This document shows positions 10,777-23,556 of a stretch of 64,000 bases of DNA, piece by piece. The notes beneath the pieces are model-generated. The model was not told the origin of the DNA. It saw nothing but the letters and a program-made list of their open reading frames with translations, and did no database searches. Source of the DNA: Mesostigma viride. Its lineage: Eukaryota > Streptophyta > Mesostigmatophyceae > Mesostigmatales > Mesostigmataceae. The position numbers and the translations under genes are program-made. Position 1 is the first letter of the stretch, and each line of letters starts with the position of its first letter. The stretch is taken from assembly GCA_009746045.1 (NCBI GenBank), contig RPFO01000934.1, forward strand, positions 461,001-525,000, given 5' to 3'.

Positions 10777-11433
10777 TGCCTACGGATCAGGAGACCCACA
10801 TAGCCGCGGAATCATGCCAGAGGTCCTAGTTCGAATCCGTGTTGGAACCACTTGAACTTTCGCGTTTCCGCATCCTGGCGCTCGGCAGCATGCATGTAGT
10901 TTACTATTTGTTGCTTGCAGGCCTCGACAACATGAAATATGTTGCTGGCATGCATCGGGTCCTGCGCTGTAATGCAATCGGGTTCACGCACCTGCATGCA
11001 ATGCCACGATAATCCGCTGGTTCGCTGTTTCACGCACTGAAAGTTTATGCATTTCAACATGCTTCATGCATGACCTCCGACCGGATGCACACCGTTAGGT
11101 GGTTGTTTCAGTTCACTTGAAGCCGCTGAGCTACTTCACCAAAAAATACATTACTTGAGTCCAAGTATTTACGACCGCAATGCACTGCTACTTATTCACT
11201 CTACCAGTTGGTCTATATCAAGAAACCAAATGCATCTCAGGCTCACACCACTGGGGGCCCAAGACCCATCCTGCTACCTCCAACCAAAATACCGATCGCC
11301 ATTACGTCTATCTAAATCTATGCTGGCCTAGTCAGTTGAAAAACCGAGTCCAGCATCCTATTCAGTGCCTCCTACCCAACCTCTTATTGAATGCCTCCCA
11401 CTATGTACTCACATCCCTCCTTTCCCGACTTTT
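10777..11433. other. intergenic, downstream of NUFIP
   Basis: No gene recognised. A tRNA B-box-like word (GTTCGAATCC, about 10831) is present, but no cloverleaf can be drawn. Confidence 0.4.
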
Positions 11434-14400
11434 TCAACCTGTTTCCCCTTCACCATCACTCCCATCATCCCCAACCAGGTCCCCAGAACCTTCCCCTCCA
11501 TCCTCCCCATCCCCACCCTCATGTGCACTCCCATCTTTTTCTCCATCATCATCTGAATCACCATCCTCGTCCGATTCACCATCGTCGTCGCCATCGCCAT
11601 CATCATTCACCTCGGTTGTCTGTGCTGGGATCACAAGGCCCTCCATCACGGCAGCCACCAGCGCATCCGCCTTCTTTAAGTGCGCTGCTTCCGCAGGCCC
11701 CCCTATGGCCAAGCCCTGGGCCCCATCCGAGCCATGGCCCTCGGCGTGCGCCGGCTCAGTGGCTCCTCCTGAGAAAAACACCAGGTCAGCGCGCGGGTCC
11801 GAGAAAAAGTCGTTGTTGACAAAGAAGCGGAATGCCTGAAGCAGGTAGCTCTTGTCACGCCGAATCTGCATAAGCGACAAGGATCAATGAATGAATAAAC
11901 AAATAGTAGATGAGTAGATAAAATTATTAGACAGATAAGTCAAAGAGACAAATAAATAAATAATCACAAACCTAGCATTGAAATGAAAGAAATCGCGGGG
12001 CCAACGAGTCAGGCCTGTCAATGAGCTATATTACCTTCCCAGGCAACGACCAACCCTCAGAAGGTGGTTGGACTCCATACTAGAATGTTTGATGCTAAAC
12101 ATACATGATAACGATTGTGCGGCGCTTAGTTGATGAGCTGAGAACGTGGCAGCGTCCCCCAACCCATCAGACTTAGCCAGGATATCTAAATATAGGCGCG
12201 AAAATTGCACCACCGTGCTTGGGTTTGCGGTCCCAATGCGAGTGTCATGAGTGTACAGGACACGCAGCGAAGCCATTTATGTAAGCTCCCGTTCAACCTT
12301 CCCCACTTCTAATCCCCCTCTCAGGGCTTAACTGTTATAAGGTTTAGGTAAAATCTCCCCGTCAACCTCCCCAGGCAATTTAGTGACATCCTGGGGCTCC
12401 GACAACGCAAGTGCTGCCGGGGACCAGGATTCAGACATTAATCAGCAACCAAAACAACACACCAAGAAAGCAACAACCAGCCATCTCACCCAATCTCTCC
12501 AACTCCCCCCTCCGAAAATCCTGCCTCAAGAGTATCCTTAGAGAATCCTGCCAGCCCCCCTCACTCCACTTCCCAGCAGCTTCCCCAGAACTTCACTTCT
12601 ACTTGCAAAGCTAATCCTGCTTTACAAACATGTTCCCCGATCCTTCCCCTGCCACTTCCCCTGCCTCTGCCCAATGCCTATGTTCATCGCCCATGTTTAC
12701 CTGCCTTCTGCCCCACCCTCTCTCTCCCCTCTCACCTCCTTTGCCAGCAGCTTCTCCAGCAGAGACGGTGGCTTCTTCGTCTTTGCGACGTGCGCCTGCG
12801 GCGCCGCCACCACCTTGCTGGCATGACCCCCATTCGCATCCCCGCCCTGTGGCCTGGGCTTGCCCCCCGCGGGTTGGGCCCCCCCGCCCCCCCCCCCCCC
12901 TCATGAGCATACCGACATCGGTCCCCGTTCCTGCAGTATCCTTGTGCAAAGAACCGGCATGGCCGCGTCCGGTAATTTGAAGGGCGCTGGTAGCTACCAC
13001 CGCCACCGCCACCGCTGGCATCTGTCCCCACCCCTTTTGCCACTTGATCGCCACCCCTGGGCAAGGCACCGTTAGAGCTCGCCACCCGCTGCTCCCCGTC
13101 ACCAGGATTGGCTGGCCCAGCCACACCTGCCGCACCACTGCCCCCATCATCATCGCCATGTTGACTGCTCCCATCCGCACCCCCCGGTGTGTCATCGTAA
13201 CCCAGCAGTCCCGCCAGCGCGCCCTTCACGACTCCCCCGCCCGCCCCTTCACCCGCACCCTGGTACCCATCCTCCTCCGTCCTATTATTACCGTTCTCAC
13301 GGGCACTCGCATCGCCCGTAGGACCCACCAGACCCCCCTCTCCCAATGGCTCGGCCCCTCTGTCCTCGTCGCCCCCTTCATCATCCCCACATTGGTCATT
13401 GTAGAATCGTCCACCCCCACCCCTCCCCCGCCCTCGCCCGCGGAAACCACCTCTGCCCCGGACCCCCCCCCTTCCCCGCCCCATGCTCCTTCCGCGCCCA
13501 TGGTACCCATACGCATCCTGCCCTCGGGTGTCGTCGTCCAGAGGCACCTCGCATGTGGGTAAGCCCATCTGCTGCTGCAGCTGAAGGATCTCTCGCAGCC
13601 GCTGATGCCATGGTGATGAGATGATGATGGTGGTAGTAGGGATGTGTGCGGTGGTGGTGGCGGTGGGCAGATGATGCCAGGTGGCGAGGGTGCCAGGAAG
13701 ACAAGCGCATAACGAGCAGAGAAAGCAGGACATGTGCCAGGAAGACGCCCACAGCGAACCCCCCCAGGAATGCGACGCGATGGAAACACGGATCGGAGTG
13801 ATGACCGGGAAACCAGAGACGCACAGCATGAAAGATAAGGAAGTTGCCGCAAAAATGTCAGGGAAGGGGGTCAGAGAGCCAGGACAAACTGCGCAATGAC
13901 AAATTCAGAAAAAATGCAAGGGGAAAGCTAGAAGCAGACAGATGACCAGGCCACGGGCAAGAAAAAGTGCATACCATTTCCACTCTTTCTCGGGCACTCC
14001 ACTGATGTCAAACCACTGTTCCCCATTCACGCTGCCCACTTCCCCACTCACTCTCACGCCACCCGGCCACACGTCCAGCTCCGGACCCCACAGCAGCCAA
14101 CTGCCGTGCCCTAGCAACTTGCCAATGTCTTCGTCTCCTCCTGAAGTGCCTTTACCATCTTCCTCCCTCCATCTTAATGCCCATGACCATGTCAACCTCC
14201 TGCCCATTTCCTGACCCATCTCACTGCCCACTTGCTAGCCCATCCCTCAGCCGATTCCTTCCCTCACCATTAATTTCCCCCTCCCTGCCTCCCTCCTCCC
14301 CCCTTTTTTCCCGCTTGCATGCCCACCTTGTGGCGCTCCTGTCTGTTCTCATCAGTCAACTAATGCAATCTATTGCAACCAATCATAGCACCGCCCTTCT

Positions 14401-15993
14401 AGGCTTGACGGAGGCGACCCTCATCCAAAAAGGCTCCAATTCCATAGTTCCATGATTTCTACTTCCCCCTCAGCGCGCCCTCACCTTGCACCGGACTACC
14501 TCCCATCCTCATTGACCAGCTCCCTCCTCCCTTTACCCCCTCAACCCCCCATCCCTTTCCCATCACCCCCCCCATTCCCCCTCCCAATGCCCACCTTGCG
14601 CCGCTCCTGCCGGTCCTCATCGATCAGCTCCCCCCTCGCGGCCTGCTCCGCGCGCTTGGCCTGCTTCTCCTCCACGTGCGCCCTGGTCGGATAGTTCTTG
14701 CGCCGGTCCGCGATCCAGCGCGCCGCCTCCTCGCGCGACTCCTCGGTGGACACCCACTTGCGCTTGGTGCCGCCCTCGTCTGCGGCCGCGTCTGGGCACA
14801 CAAACCCCGGGGGCCGGGGCAAGAGGGGAGAAGGGAGGGGGCAGGGGGGAGGGGCGAGGGGGGGGAGAGAGCGGGGGGGCAAGGGGGTGGGGGGGGGCGA
14901 AGGGGGGAGGGGGGGTGGGGGGGGGGGCGAAGGGAGGAGGGGGGGCAAATGGCATGTGGGAAGGCAGGGGGCAAAGGGGGGCAACAAGGATGAAGAAAGT
15001 TGGGGGGCATATTTAATACTATTGATGGTAGCAAACTCGGCACCTAAGAACCTGACCATGTACCTCCTCGGGGAAGTCGTACAGCAAGGCCAATGAATAG
15101 AACGAGTGCTTTACACTGCCTCCAGAGCTCTCCGGCGTTTTCCAGTGCTCTCCAATTCTCTACACAGCCTTGACTAGGACTACCTGGAAGCCCTCCTCGC
15201 TTGTGAAAGAGAGGAGACCAGGACTTACAAACAAGAGGAGGGGACCATCACAGAAGATAGGTTATCAGGGAGAGACAAAGGTGAGTGGGCTGGTTGGTGA
15301 GCGAAGAAAACTTCAGCATGGATTCACCGAAGCAAACTGCAGCCCAGCTATCCCCATACTGTTGACTACACTGTTTCTGGGTAACTTGCCTACATCCTTC
15401 CTAAGTGAAGTGGCTTACCATACTTGATGACATACTAGCATGCAACCCAACACCTTACCTGCATTTTCTGTCCCAGATTTTGCTGACATCGTCGAGTTCG
15501 AGAAACGGCTGCTGCCGTCAGTTTTATCCACCACACCCGTTTTATGTCCCCCGTCACCCCCTCGTCCATTTCCTCTGCCTCCTCTGCTTTGACCCCTGCC
15601 GCCACCCCTGCCACCTCTACCGTTGCTGCCGTCAACCAGAGCGGGAGACGTAGGAGCGACCTGCGAATGCGGGGGTCTCCATGCACCTAGTGCTGGGGCC
15701 TGCGCGAACCCGGGAACTAGTTGGGGCGCAGGCGGCGCGAATTGCAGCATTTGGGGCTGGGCTGGCCATACCGGAGGTCCCGAGGCAGGAAATGGCACTG
15801 GCTGTTGGTATTGCTGAATGGGCTGCCACCCAGGCTGGATTACACCAGCGGCTGCATGGGGCCATACCTGGTTAGCAGCCGGCTGCGCCGGGAACTGACT
15901 TGCATAGGCAGCAGGATTCACTCCCGCACCTGGCGGTTGCGGCCATCCAGGATTTACACCAGGCCATCCTCCAGCACCCCAATGGGGCTGCAT
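11434..15993 (-). CDS. NUFIP: NUFIP homologue, box C/D snoRNP assembly factor (4 exons)
   Basis: Exons on the minus strand: 15993-15459, 14791-14595, 13601-12736 and 11865-11434. All introns are GT-AG and the phases agree. ATG 15993 has an in-frame TAA just upstream. About 676 residues: a Pro/Gln-rich N-terminus, RGG repeats (~130-155), the NUFIP core ADRRKNYPTRAHVEEKQ (~207-223) continuing across the splice as RQERRKRLREILQLQQQMG, an RGG/Gly-rich region, a CCCH zinc finger (C-x7-C-x5-C-x3-H, ~453-475), the conserved PPSLLEKLLAKE-IRRDKS block spliced between exons 3 and 4, AFRFFVNNDFF, and an acidic tail. NUFIP proteins bridge core snoRNP proteins and the R2TP/HSP90 machinery in the nucleus. 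Exon 3 is one base short of phase; the frame breaks at a 14-C run (12887-12900), probably an under-called homopolymer. The gene is divergent from DGD. Confidence 0.85.
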
Positions 15994-16758
15994 TGCATGC
16001 AATTATACACCTAACACAAAGCAAACGGCCGCCATGTCACGTATCGGAAAAAAAAAAAAACTCCCGACGGTTGTTCGGTGCCCACGCTGCAGTACAGTAG
16101 TGTGCGCCCTTTTTTTTGAGCCGGCAGCAGCACGCCAGCAAGAAAGCACAAATCTGCCCGCTGTCACTGCAGTCGCTGACTGCTGAGACCTGCGACGCGG
16201 GAATGCGCTGTATGCCTGTATCCACGCCCCACGCGCGCGTGACGCGTTTCTCCAGCGCTGGCTGAGACCTGAGGGGCTTTGCTGGCCAGATTTGCGCGTG
16301 CAGGGGCGGCCGGTGCTGATTTGTCCCGCCAAATTGGACTGGTGGTTCTCGCGCTCGGCTGCCATGTCATCACCGCCAACGTCAGGAGCAAAATGACATT
16401 ACCAGTCCTGGTCTCCTGGACGAAAAGTTGTAATCTCACGAGCAGTATCAACGCTGGTAATCTGCACAGGCGCTTGAACGTTGACTTTCCTGCCCTCATC
16501 CGAAGGACTTGTCGTTAAGTCCCGCTTCTAATTTATCGGCTGGTTATAAGAATAGATGAAGGCTGGCAATCGTATCGTTTTTCTGTCTCGTACCAAATTT
16601 AATCCTTGTGTTATGTATCGGCGTGAACAGGCACGTACGAACTGAGCGATCCGCAAGGATACCCTGCATCGAGCTATTGTCCAAATGTTTTTGAGCAAAT
16701 ATTAAGTTGGAAAATAATGATGGCAGCTGCATAGACGTTCGGCTTCTGGCATCTCATT
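15994..16758. promoter_or_regulatory. shared 765-bp intergenic region, NUFIP/DGD divergent pair
   Basis: Separates the two start codons of oppositely transcribed genes, so both promoters must lie here or in the first exons. A12 and T8 tracts occur at 16049 and 16110. No TATA box could be assigned. Confidence 0.5.
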
Positions 16759-19700
16759 ATGGCAGATGGGAGGGATAAACGTGTTGAGAAGAAGCGACCT
16801 TCAATACATGTACCTGGCAGCTGGGGAGCGTGGATAGCGTTCTCGGTCTTCACTTACAATGTAGTCAAGTACCATGTTAAGGCTCGTAGGTTTAAAAAGC
16901 GGGCACAAGAGAGGCGGGAGCAGGAGCTTCTGCGGGAAAAGCTCGAAAAGGCTAAGCATTCTGGCCAAAGCAGCGGCAATCTGGTTGAATTGGGAAACAC
17001 CAGAATGTCCCTCTTGCAGGAAGGCAGACATATCGCTGTGGTAACGACAGCCTCCCTTCCCTGGTTAACAGGCACTGCAGTGAATCCTCTTATTCGGGCT
17101 GCTTATCTGGCGAAGGCTGGGATGCGAGTAACTCTCCTGGTGCCCTGGCTGCAACGAGACGACCAGCAACTCCTTTTCCCGCAGAATGTGAGTAGCGGCA
17201 GGCTCTTTTTTCTACAGGTGCAGTAGCGAAGACCGACCCAATCGATCAAGTTTTAGCCTGTGTATAATACCGATGTTAAGCAATGTTTGTTTAAAGTTCA
17301 ATATATTTTAATGCAGGAAATTTACATGCTTTTTACGATGCCCCGTGCCTGGAATTCCATCTGATCATCACGTTTTGCTGGCTTGGGGTGCATTGAATGT
17401 AGTAGTTGCTATGTGTTTGACTTATACCAACGGACAACCTGCAGGTGTTTGACAATCCACCCGCCCAAGAGACCTACATCATGGCATGGCTGGCTGATAG
17501 GGTCGACTTCAAGCCTGAGCTCAAAGTCCGTTTCTACCCAGCAAAATATGACAAATCGCGCGGGAGCATTTTTGCCGTAGGGTAAGTCACACGGGATTCT
17601 AGCATCAGTAGTCAAACCCATTCTATTCGAAGAATTACTGTCCACATGTCGGGAAGAACGTGGTAGAATGTTCAATTGGGATCACAACTGGCTCAAAATG
17701 TGCTAATTTGCTGGAAGTTGGTCTGACATCCCATTCCCTTTATGACCTACCATTCCCTTTTCGAAAGACGAAAGAAGGTGCAAAAAATTCTGCACCTGTT
17801 ACCAGTTAAGGTACCATCCCTAGGAGCGGACATTTCAAATTGCTATCAGGAGCGCAGGGCAAATAGTTCTTGTTCCCTTCCTTCATGCTATCGGTCAAGG
17901 TACCTACGCTGAACATCATGAATGGCACACGCCAGATGGGAATTCGAGTATATGCTTCCAAAACTAGCGGCATGCGGCGACCTTGCCCATGCACAGAAAA
18001 GACCTTTCGTAGGTGAGCGAGTGTGTTTTTTGGTGCCAGTCTCATCGTCCTTATTTTTTCTAGGCACGCTGATTGTCGTGGTTGTTCTATTTTGGTTACG
18101 ATTTTGTGCAGAAACCATGTGGGTTTATCTGTCATGCCTTGATTCAGCTTACCAAACAAGTGTGGGCGTGTCTGGAAAGTGTTTCCCGTCAAAGTAGATG
18201 CCAAGGCCACTCTATTGTGTATGCAGCTCCAGCTTTACTGCATGGTATTCGTTAGTCATTACTGTCATCACATCTTATGCATTCCTTATCCACTGTCCAC
18301 ATCTTCTATCCACGCTGTATGATTATTCATAAGTTTTCACTTTTGACAGCTGTTTATTTTTAAGCGATTTTCTTATTTCTTTTGTTTACGTACTAATATT
18401 CAAATGGACCCTAAACAGTACCCTGAATAATACCGTATCCTTTGATATCCCCGCAACCTATTTGCGCAACCCCCTGGGTGGTCCAGGGACATCTCGGAGT
18501 TCATCCCCGACCACGAGGCGGATGTGGCCATCCTGGAGGAGCCCGAGCATCTCACGTGGTACCACCACGGGTCGCGATGGACCGCCAAGTTCCGGTACGC
18601 CGCGGCAACTTGCTGTCTTCCTTATCTCTGTCTTCGCTTCTGTCTTCATCTGGGCACTGGCTAGATTTCCCAGCGCCCAGGGCTTATCTTCCCAGTTTAC
18701 CTTCTTAGGACTGGGGTCGTTTGGGGGACTGGAATGCGCGCCCTCTGGGAAAGTGAGAGGTGCATCTTCCCGCAAGTTGTCATCAAGGCAGCACTTTGCG
18801 TGAAAGCGAGCAGCAGTCGCGGGTGGTGCACAGCGAGTGGCAGCGTTTTAGCTCTCACTATACGATGCTGACAGCAATGGTGATTTGCACTCCCTGAGCG
18901 TCAGCTGTTGTGGAACTTTCTTACAGATTCGCAAGCCAACCAACATTACCAGTTCTAGCAAGAGCGCTGTGGTCATGGAGCGATGATATGCCAAGAAGTA
19001 GCACATCACAGTGTCACAATGTTAGTAACGCATGCGTACCGTTTTAGCACGCAGGAGACAGGGGTTCCCTCTGGCAAAACTCACGTGTCACACCTACCTT
19101 CTTTGGTGTTCTGTCTACTATACCTAGTGGCAGGCCACGGGCTCCTGTCTGTCTCGGCAACCACCCCTATCTGCACGACAATCTAATGACCCGTACCAGC
19201 ATTGTGATAAGGGCTGCTGACGGGCGACACTTTCTATGAAAACCTGTCTTATAAGCTGTCCAAGTTCCCAAGTATTGTGCCATTTTGTTACTGTGCTATT
19301 TTGTTAGTGAACCTGATCCTGCTTCACGACTCTCATTTTCATCATCATCATAATTCCTTAATTAATTAATTAGTTAATTAATTATCGCGTAGACTGTGTC
19401 ACGTGATTACCAGTAACGGAACCTTCAACCCCTATACACAATGAGAAGGAGGGAGGGCGCCCTAGCTTCTCTCACTGCCTCAAGTGGGCAGGCCACAGAG
19501 CGCTCTCTCCGCATCACGGTGCGGGCGCAACTGTGGGTGCAATCTAGCTTCGGCATAGCAAAAGTATGGCGGATGCAGTAAGGTTGCCCCGGCCATGGTC
19601 CAGAGCCCACAGATAGGCTTGGAATGCATTCAGAGGTGCCGGATTGGGAGAATATAAAGGCCTCTCCCGGAGCCTGAGGGTTTAGGGGCTTACCCATCAT

Positions 19701-20397
19701 CATATTTAGTTCTATCTAATCCTTGTCATTTCTAGCTAGCGTGTTGTCGTTTCTAGCTAGCGTGTTGACTTTATACCGCTGCTAACATTCTCCTTCATTT
19801 TCCGCGCCCCACGCTTTGCAACCCCACGCACAACGCCCCACGCATCAACGATACGCCCCCCGGCCCACGCCCGTCCTCTGTGCCCACGCCAGCCACGTGG
19901 TGGGCATCGTGCACACCAACTACCTCGAGTACGCGCGCCGCGAGAAGAACGGGTTCATGCTCGCTGCTGCGATCGACTTTGCCTCCCGCTGGGTCGTCCG
20001 CTCCTACTGCGACAAAGTGCTGCGCCTGTCGGGCGCCACGCAGACGCTGCCCCGGTCGCAGATCATCAACGTGCACGGCGTGGGCGTGCGGTTTCTTGTG
20101 ATCGGCGACAAAGTCGGCGCTGCGCTGCACGCGCGCGCAGCAGCAAAGGCGGCCGCCGCAGAGGCCGCCGCGGCGCTGCTTGGCGACAACAACTCGCACT
20201 CGGGGGACCATGAGGGGGGCCAGTGGATGCATTCGGCAGGTGCCGCTCGCGAGAATGAGGAGGACCAGGTGATGGGGAGCATGAGCCGAGGGGACGTTGC
20301 GGTGGCAGCAGTCAGTCACGAGCGTGTTGCATCGTCGGGCCACGTGGACGACGCAGCCACCAGGGGAGAGAGAGACGCCCCTGACGGCTCCGCAGCC

Positions 20398-20453
<56 letters not shown>

Positions 20454-22150
20454 GGCAAATGAGAACCTGCCTCCTCACCCCCTGCCCAAAGGGTGCTATT
20501 TCATCGGCAAGGCGCTGTGGGCAAAAGGGTATCGCGAGCTGGTGGACCTGGCGGAGGAGTTTTACCACGTGACGGGGAGCCACCTGCCGATCGACGTGTT
20601 TGGGTCGGGGCCGGACAGGAAGGCGATCGAGGGCGAGGCGGCGACCAAGGGGCTGCACTTCACATTCCATGATGGGATCGACCACGCCGACCCGGTCATT
20701 CAGAGGTAAAAACAAAATTTCATGATCACGTCATCACTCACAGACAGCCAATGATGGTTGAAAGTACCTGTCGAGGCTTAGTTTCCAATGATAGCAATTG
20801 CTAGGGGTTGTTACCGCAAACTACAAGGGTTGATCGAACTTACTAGATAATCCCCTAGAGGGATATCATATATATATATATATTTTTTTACTGGTACACT
20901 GTCAGTGTATTGATGAGACAACCAGCGCAGGCCTGGAATCTGGATATGGCCATGCGCTGGTGCCTGGTATGTTTATAGCATCACAATATGCACTAGTGAC
21001 AAGGGACAAAGAATTCAACATACCACCCATATGTATGTTCCCCGACACCCACTCCCACATTTAAACACCCCATACCCGCCCCCGTGTTTCCCTCTCAAAT
21101 AGCACCCACCCCAGAGCCTCAGCTGATACTGGCAACACGGAGCTCGGCACTCAATTCCACTGAATGAACTCTCCCCACATGGCAAAGTCATGATAATTTC
21201 CTTGCTTACTTGATAAGTAATTCTATATTTCTCATTCATCCCCTCCTTCACCCCTCTTCCCCTATCTTTTCCCCCCTTCCCCATATTCCCCCTGTTCCCC
21301 CCTTTCCTTCACCGTCCCAACCTCCTCCCCTTTTACCCTACCGACGCTTCGGCCCCTTCACCCTCTCCCCCCTCCCACCCACCCCACCCCTACCAGCTTC
21401 AAGGTCTTTGTCAATCCGAGCATGAGCGACGTGCTGTGCACCACCACCGCCGAGGCGCTCGCCATGGGCAAGCTCTTACTCGTGCGCGAGCACCCATCCA
21501 ACGACTTTTTTGCCTCCTTCCCAAACTGCCTCACCTTCCGCGACGCCAACGAGTACATCACCGTCGTCTCCCGCCTGCTCCGACCCGATGTCGACCCGAC
21601 CCCGCTTTCCGCTGCCCACCGCCACAAGCTCTCCTGGGAGGCCGCCACCGAGCGGTTCCTCGCCGCGGGCGACGTGGACCCCAAGCCGCCCCCCGCGACC
21701 ACCAAGCTCGTTGACCACACGGTCGCGTTCCTGCACTGGATGGCCTCGGGGAACGAGCTACTCCGCATAGTCGCAGGGTGCCCCTGGCGCACCAAGAGCT
21801 TCAACGTTTCCGAGATGAAGCGCATGGGGCTGCTTCCGGGGAGCCCCGTGAGGGTCGAACCAGCCCGCGGACCGGGTCCGGGCCGAGGGGTGGCCCGCAT
21901 CAAGGACCGCCCCCCTGCGCGCGCGGGGGCGCGTAGCGAGGTGTCCCTGGAGGCCGCGGGGGGGGGGGAGGTCCCCGGGGGGGGGGAGGAGGACGCGCTC
22001 CCGTTGGACGACGATGCGCTCGCGGGCTTGGGAGCCCAGAGGAACGACCCTGGGGACTCGTTGTCGCGGCACTCGCGGTCGGGGTTCGTGGGACGCAGGG
22101 GCCGCCGCAGCGCGAGCGAGGAGCGGAGCCGGCCGGACAGTTTGTACTAG
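16759..22150 (+). CDS. DGD1: digalactosyldiacylglycerol synthase (5 exons)
   Basis: Transfers galactose from UDP-Gal to MGDG, making the thylakoid lipid DGDG at the plastid envelope. Exons: 16759-17187, 17445-17581, 18487-18594, 19893-20705 and 21397-22150; all introns are GT-AG with consistent phase, 746 residues. A hydrophobic stretch lies at ~22-38, a basic helix at 41-65, and the GT-B N-domain starts at [20 protein letters not shown] (91-110). Family hallmarks follow: [42 protein letters not shown], and the GT4 donor site [20 protein letters not shown] (502-521, conserved E515), then HPSNDFF. An extra ~110-residue Ala/Gly-rich insertion (about 300-415) with a 17-Ala tract interrupts the region before [10 protein letters not shown], and the C-terminus has a charged extension. 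The long N-terminal extension of plant DGD1 is absent, so DGD1 versus DGD2 type is not resolved by eye. The stop region is triplicated as 18-bp units (22135-22187). Confidence 0.93.
19353..19694 (-). mobile_element. LINE 3'-end insertion in DGD intron 3
   Basis: 342-bp minus-strand element with a TTAATTAATTAA tail at its left end. It is flanked by the direct repeat CATCATCATA at 19343-19352 and 19695-19704 (target duplication). It is similar along its length to the plus-strand element ending at 51.98 kb (shared words: GGGAGAGGCCT, TATATTCTCCC, TGTGTATAGGGGTTGAAGG). Confidence 0.8.
20401..20451 (+). repeat. (GCT)17 coding repeat in DGD exon 4
   Basis: Encodes an uninterrupted 17-alanine tract (residues 395-411). 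All codons are GCT in an otherwise GC-ending gene, which indicates recent repeat expansion. Confidence 0.97.
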
Positions 22151-22187
22151 GCGGACAGTTTGTACTAGGTGGACAGTCTGTACTATA
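22135..22187 (+). repeat. 18-bp tandem repeat spanning the DGD stop codon
   Basis: GGACAGTTTGTACTAGGC-type unit at 22135, 22153 and 22171. The first copy holds the last codons and TAG of DGD, and the others lie in the 3' UTR. Confidence 0.9.
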
Positions 22188-23262
22188 TATGGGGTTTGAA
22201 TTGAGTAGTGCCCTTTAGTGCCCTTTCAAGTAGCCGGGGTTGGCCGGCTTGGCTATGAGAATATGGATCTTCCGAGCATCTATCCAGAGCATGGATGTAT
22301 CCGAGAGTATGGATGTAAGGCACTGAACATTAGTGGTGCTGTATCCCTGCTCAAAGGTAAGCCGGCGCAAAGTGGAGAATCGAACATGCGGGGCATCGGA
22401 CCAGACGGAACTCAAGCCTGCTGTGTTGACTAGCTGGGCGTTGTAGGCCGCAGCATTTTCTTTGTCTTGGTGGGGTGGGATGGTTCGCTCTTGGTTTATC
22501 TGCTGCAGACAGACGAAACCCAGGCTTCACCTGTGCACAGCTAGGCTGAGCCAAGCATGACCTTGAGCAATTCCTGGTGCTGTCTACCTGGCGACTCAAA
22601 TGGTGATTGTTTTTCTAGCACAAGCTCCACGGCAGCTTGGTACCTAATAGAAGGCGTATCCATGCGTGATTTGGGACGCTTGGAGCCTGCCTTTGATGAC
22701 AGGCAGGTAATGCGTGCACATGAAGTAGATCTGGCTTTTAACGATGTAGAGATTAGGGTGTGTCCGCCACGCGGACGACACAGGTGGCATGGTGGTCAAC
22801 CGTGGAAAACGATGTTCTCGTGGGGCATGGCTGGCCCAAGATTGTCTAGACATGGGCGGCAGCCTGCTGAGCAGATCAGTTTCTGAAGGACAATTGAGAT
22901 GTCAAGAAATTTTGTTGTGCCAGTGCCATGCTGGTGCCTTTTCTAACCTGCATGGCTGTCTACCGTGCTTGCAATGCACATTGCTTCCAGTTTGGAGAGG
23001 TGTCAGCATAGTTTTGCACACCATGCACCATGATAAGTATAAATTTGGTGTGGACAAGAGCAAAGTTTGTCAAATTCTAAAATTCAACTATATATTTGGT
23101 GAATGGTGGGATTCATGCACTTCAATGCTTCAAGCTTGCATGCTATCGAAAAAGGGAGATACGTAGTCGATCACATGCATATCCCGACATAAATCAGATC
23201 ACATGTATACATAGCTACCATGGTCCGGATTCTCCCAATTTCTGGCCTAGCTGCGCTGGTTG
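22188..23262. other. DGD 3' UTR and intergenic sequence
   Basis: A TGTAA word (possible chlorophyte polyadenylation signal) lies at about 22314. No further gene recognised. Confidence 0.4.
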
Positions 23263-23543
23263 TCTCCTTGATATATATTCATTGAGAATGATAGATTACG
23301 GAGGTGAGATAGGCATGCAACATAAGGAAAAAACCGATGACTGGGAGAATAACCCTGAAGAAATTAATAGTAATCTGACACAGACATCCAAGGATCACGC
23401 CAGCGGCACAAGGTACAACTAACTATACATCACAAAACTACACGCAGCAACAGCGCTGCCGGCCCACCATGCAGGCCTGGAAGGAATCTAGACCGCGTGG
23501 GTCGCGACAAAGTCGGCCCGGGTGCGGCGGAATAACACATCAG
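23263..23543 (-). mobile_element. RLE-LINE family B, 3' end (copy B1)
   Basis: On the minus strand it encodes ADVLFRRTRADFVATHAV and stop, the C-terminus of a second RLE-LINE family related to family A (which has ADIMLRRTRADFAVQQGY). A family-specific 3' UTR follows, ending in GAATATATAT. It is the inverted counterpart of 24114-24405. Confidence 0.8.
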
Positions 23544-23556
23544 CCTTGATATATAT

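Noticed and set aside
10790-10865. Possible tRNA or tRNA-derived SINE (B-box-like GTTCGAATCC)
   Set aside because: The T-arm stem does not pair beyond one base pair, and no anticodon or acceptor stem can be drawn.
11380-11430. Separate acidic protein gene at 11.4-11.9 kb
   Set aside because: Phase and the LLAKE/IRRDKS junction show it is the last exon of NUFIP.
14541-15096. Plus- and minus-strand frames over the G/C-rich tract at 14815-14995
   Set aside because: This lies in NUFIP intron 1 (15458-14792); the open frames reflect base composition. Only 14791-14595 is coding.
20004-20715. 306-codon minus-strand frame opposite DGD exon 4
   Set aside because: A shadow of a GC-rich exon. The plus strand matches DGDG synthase throughout.
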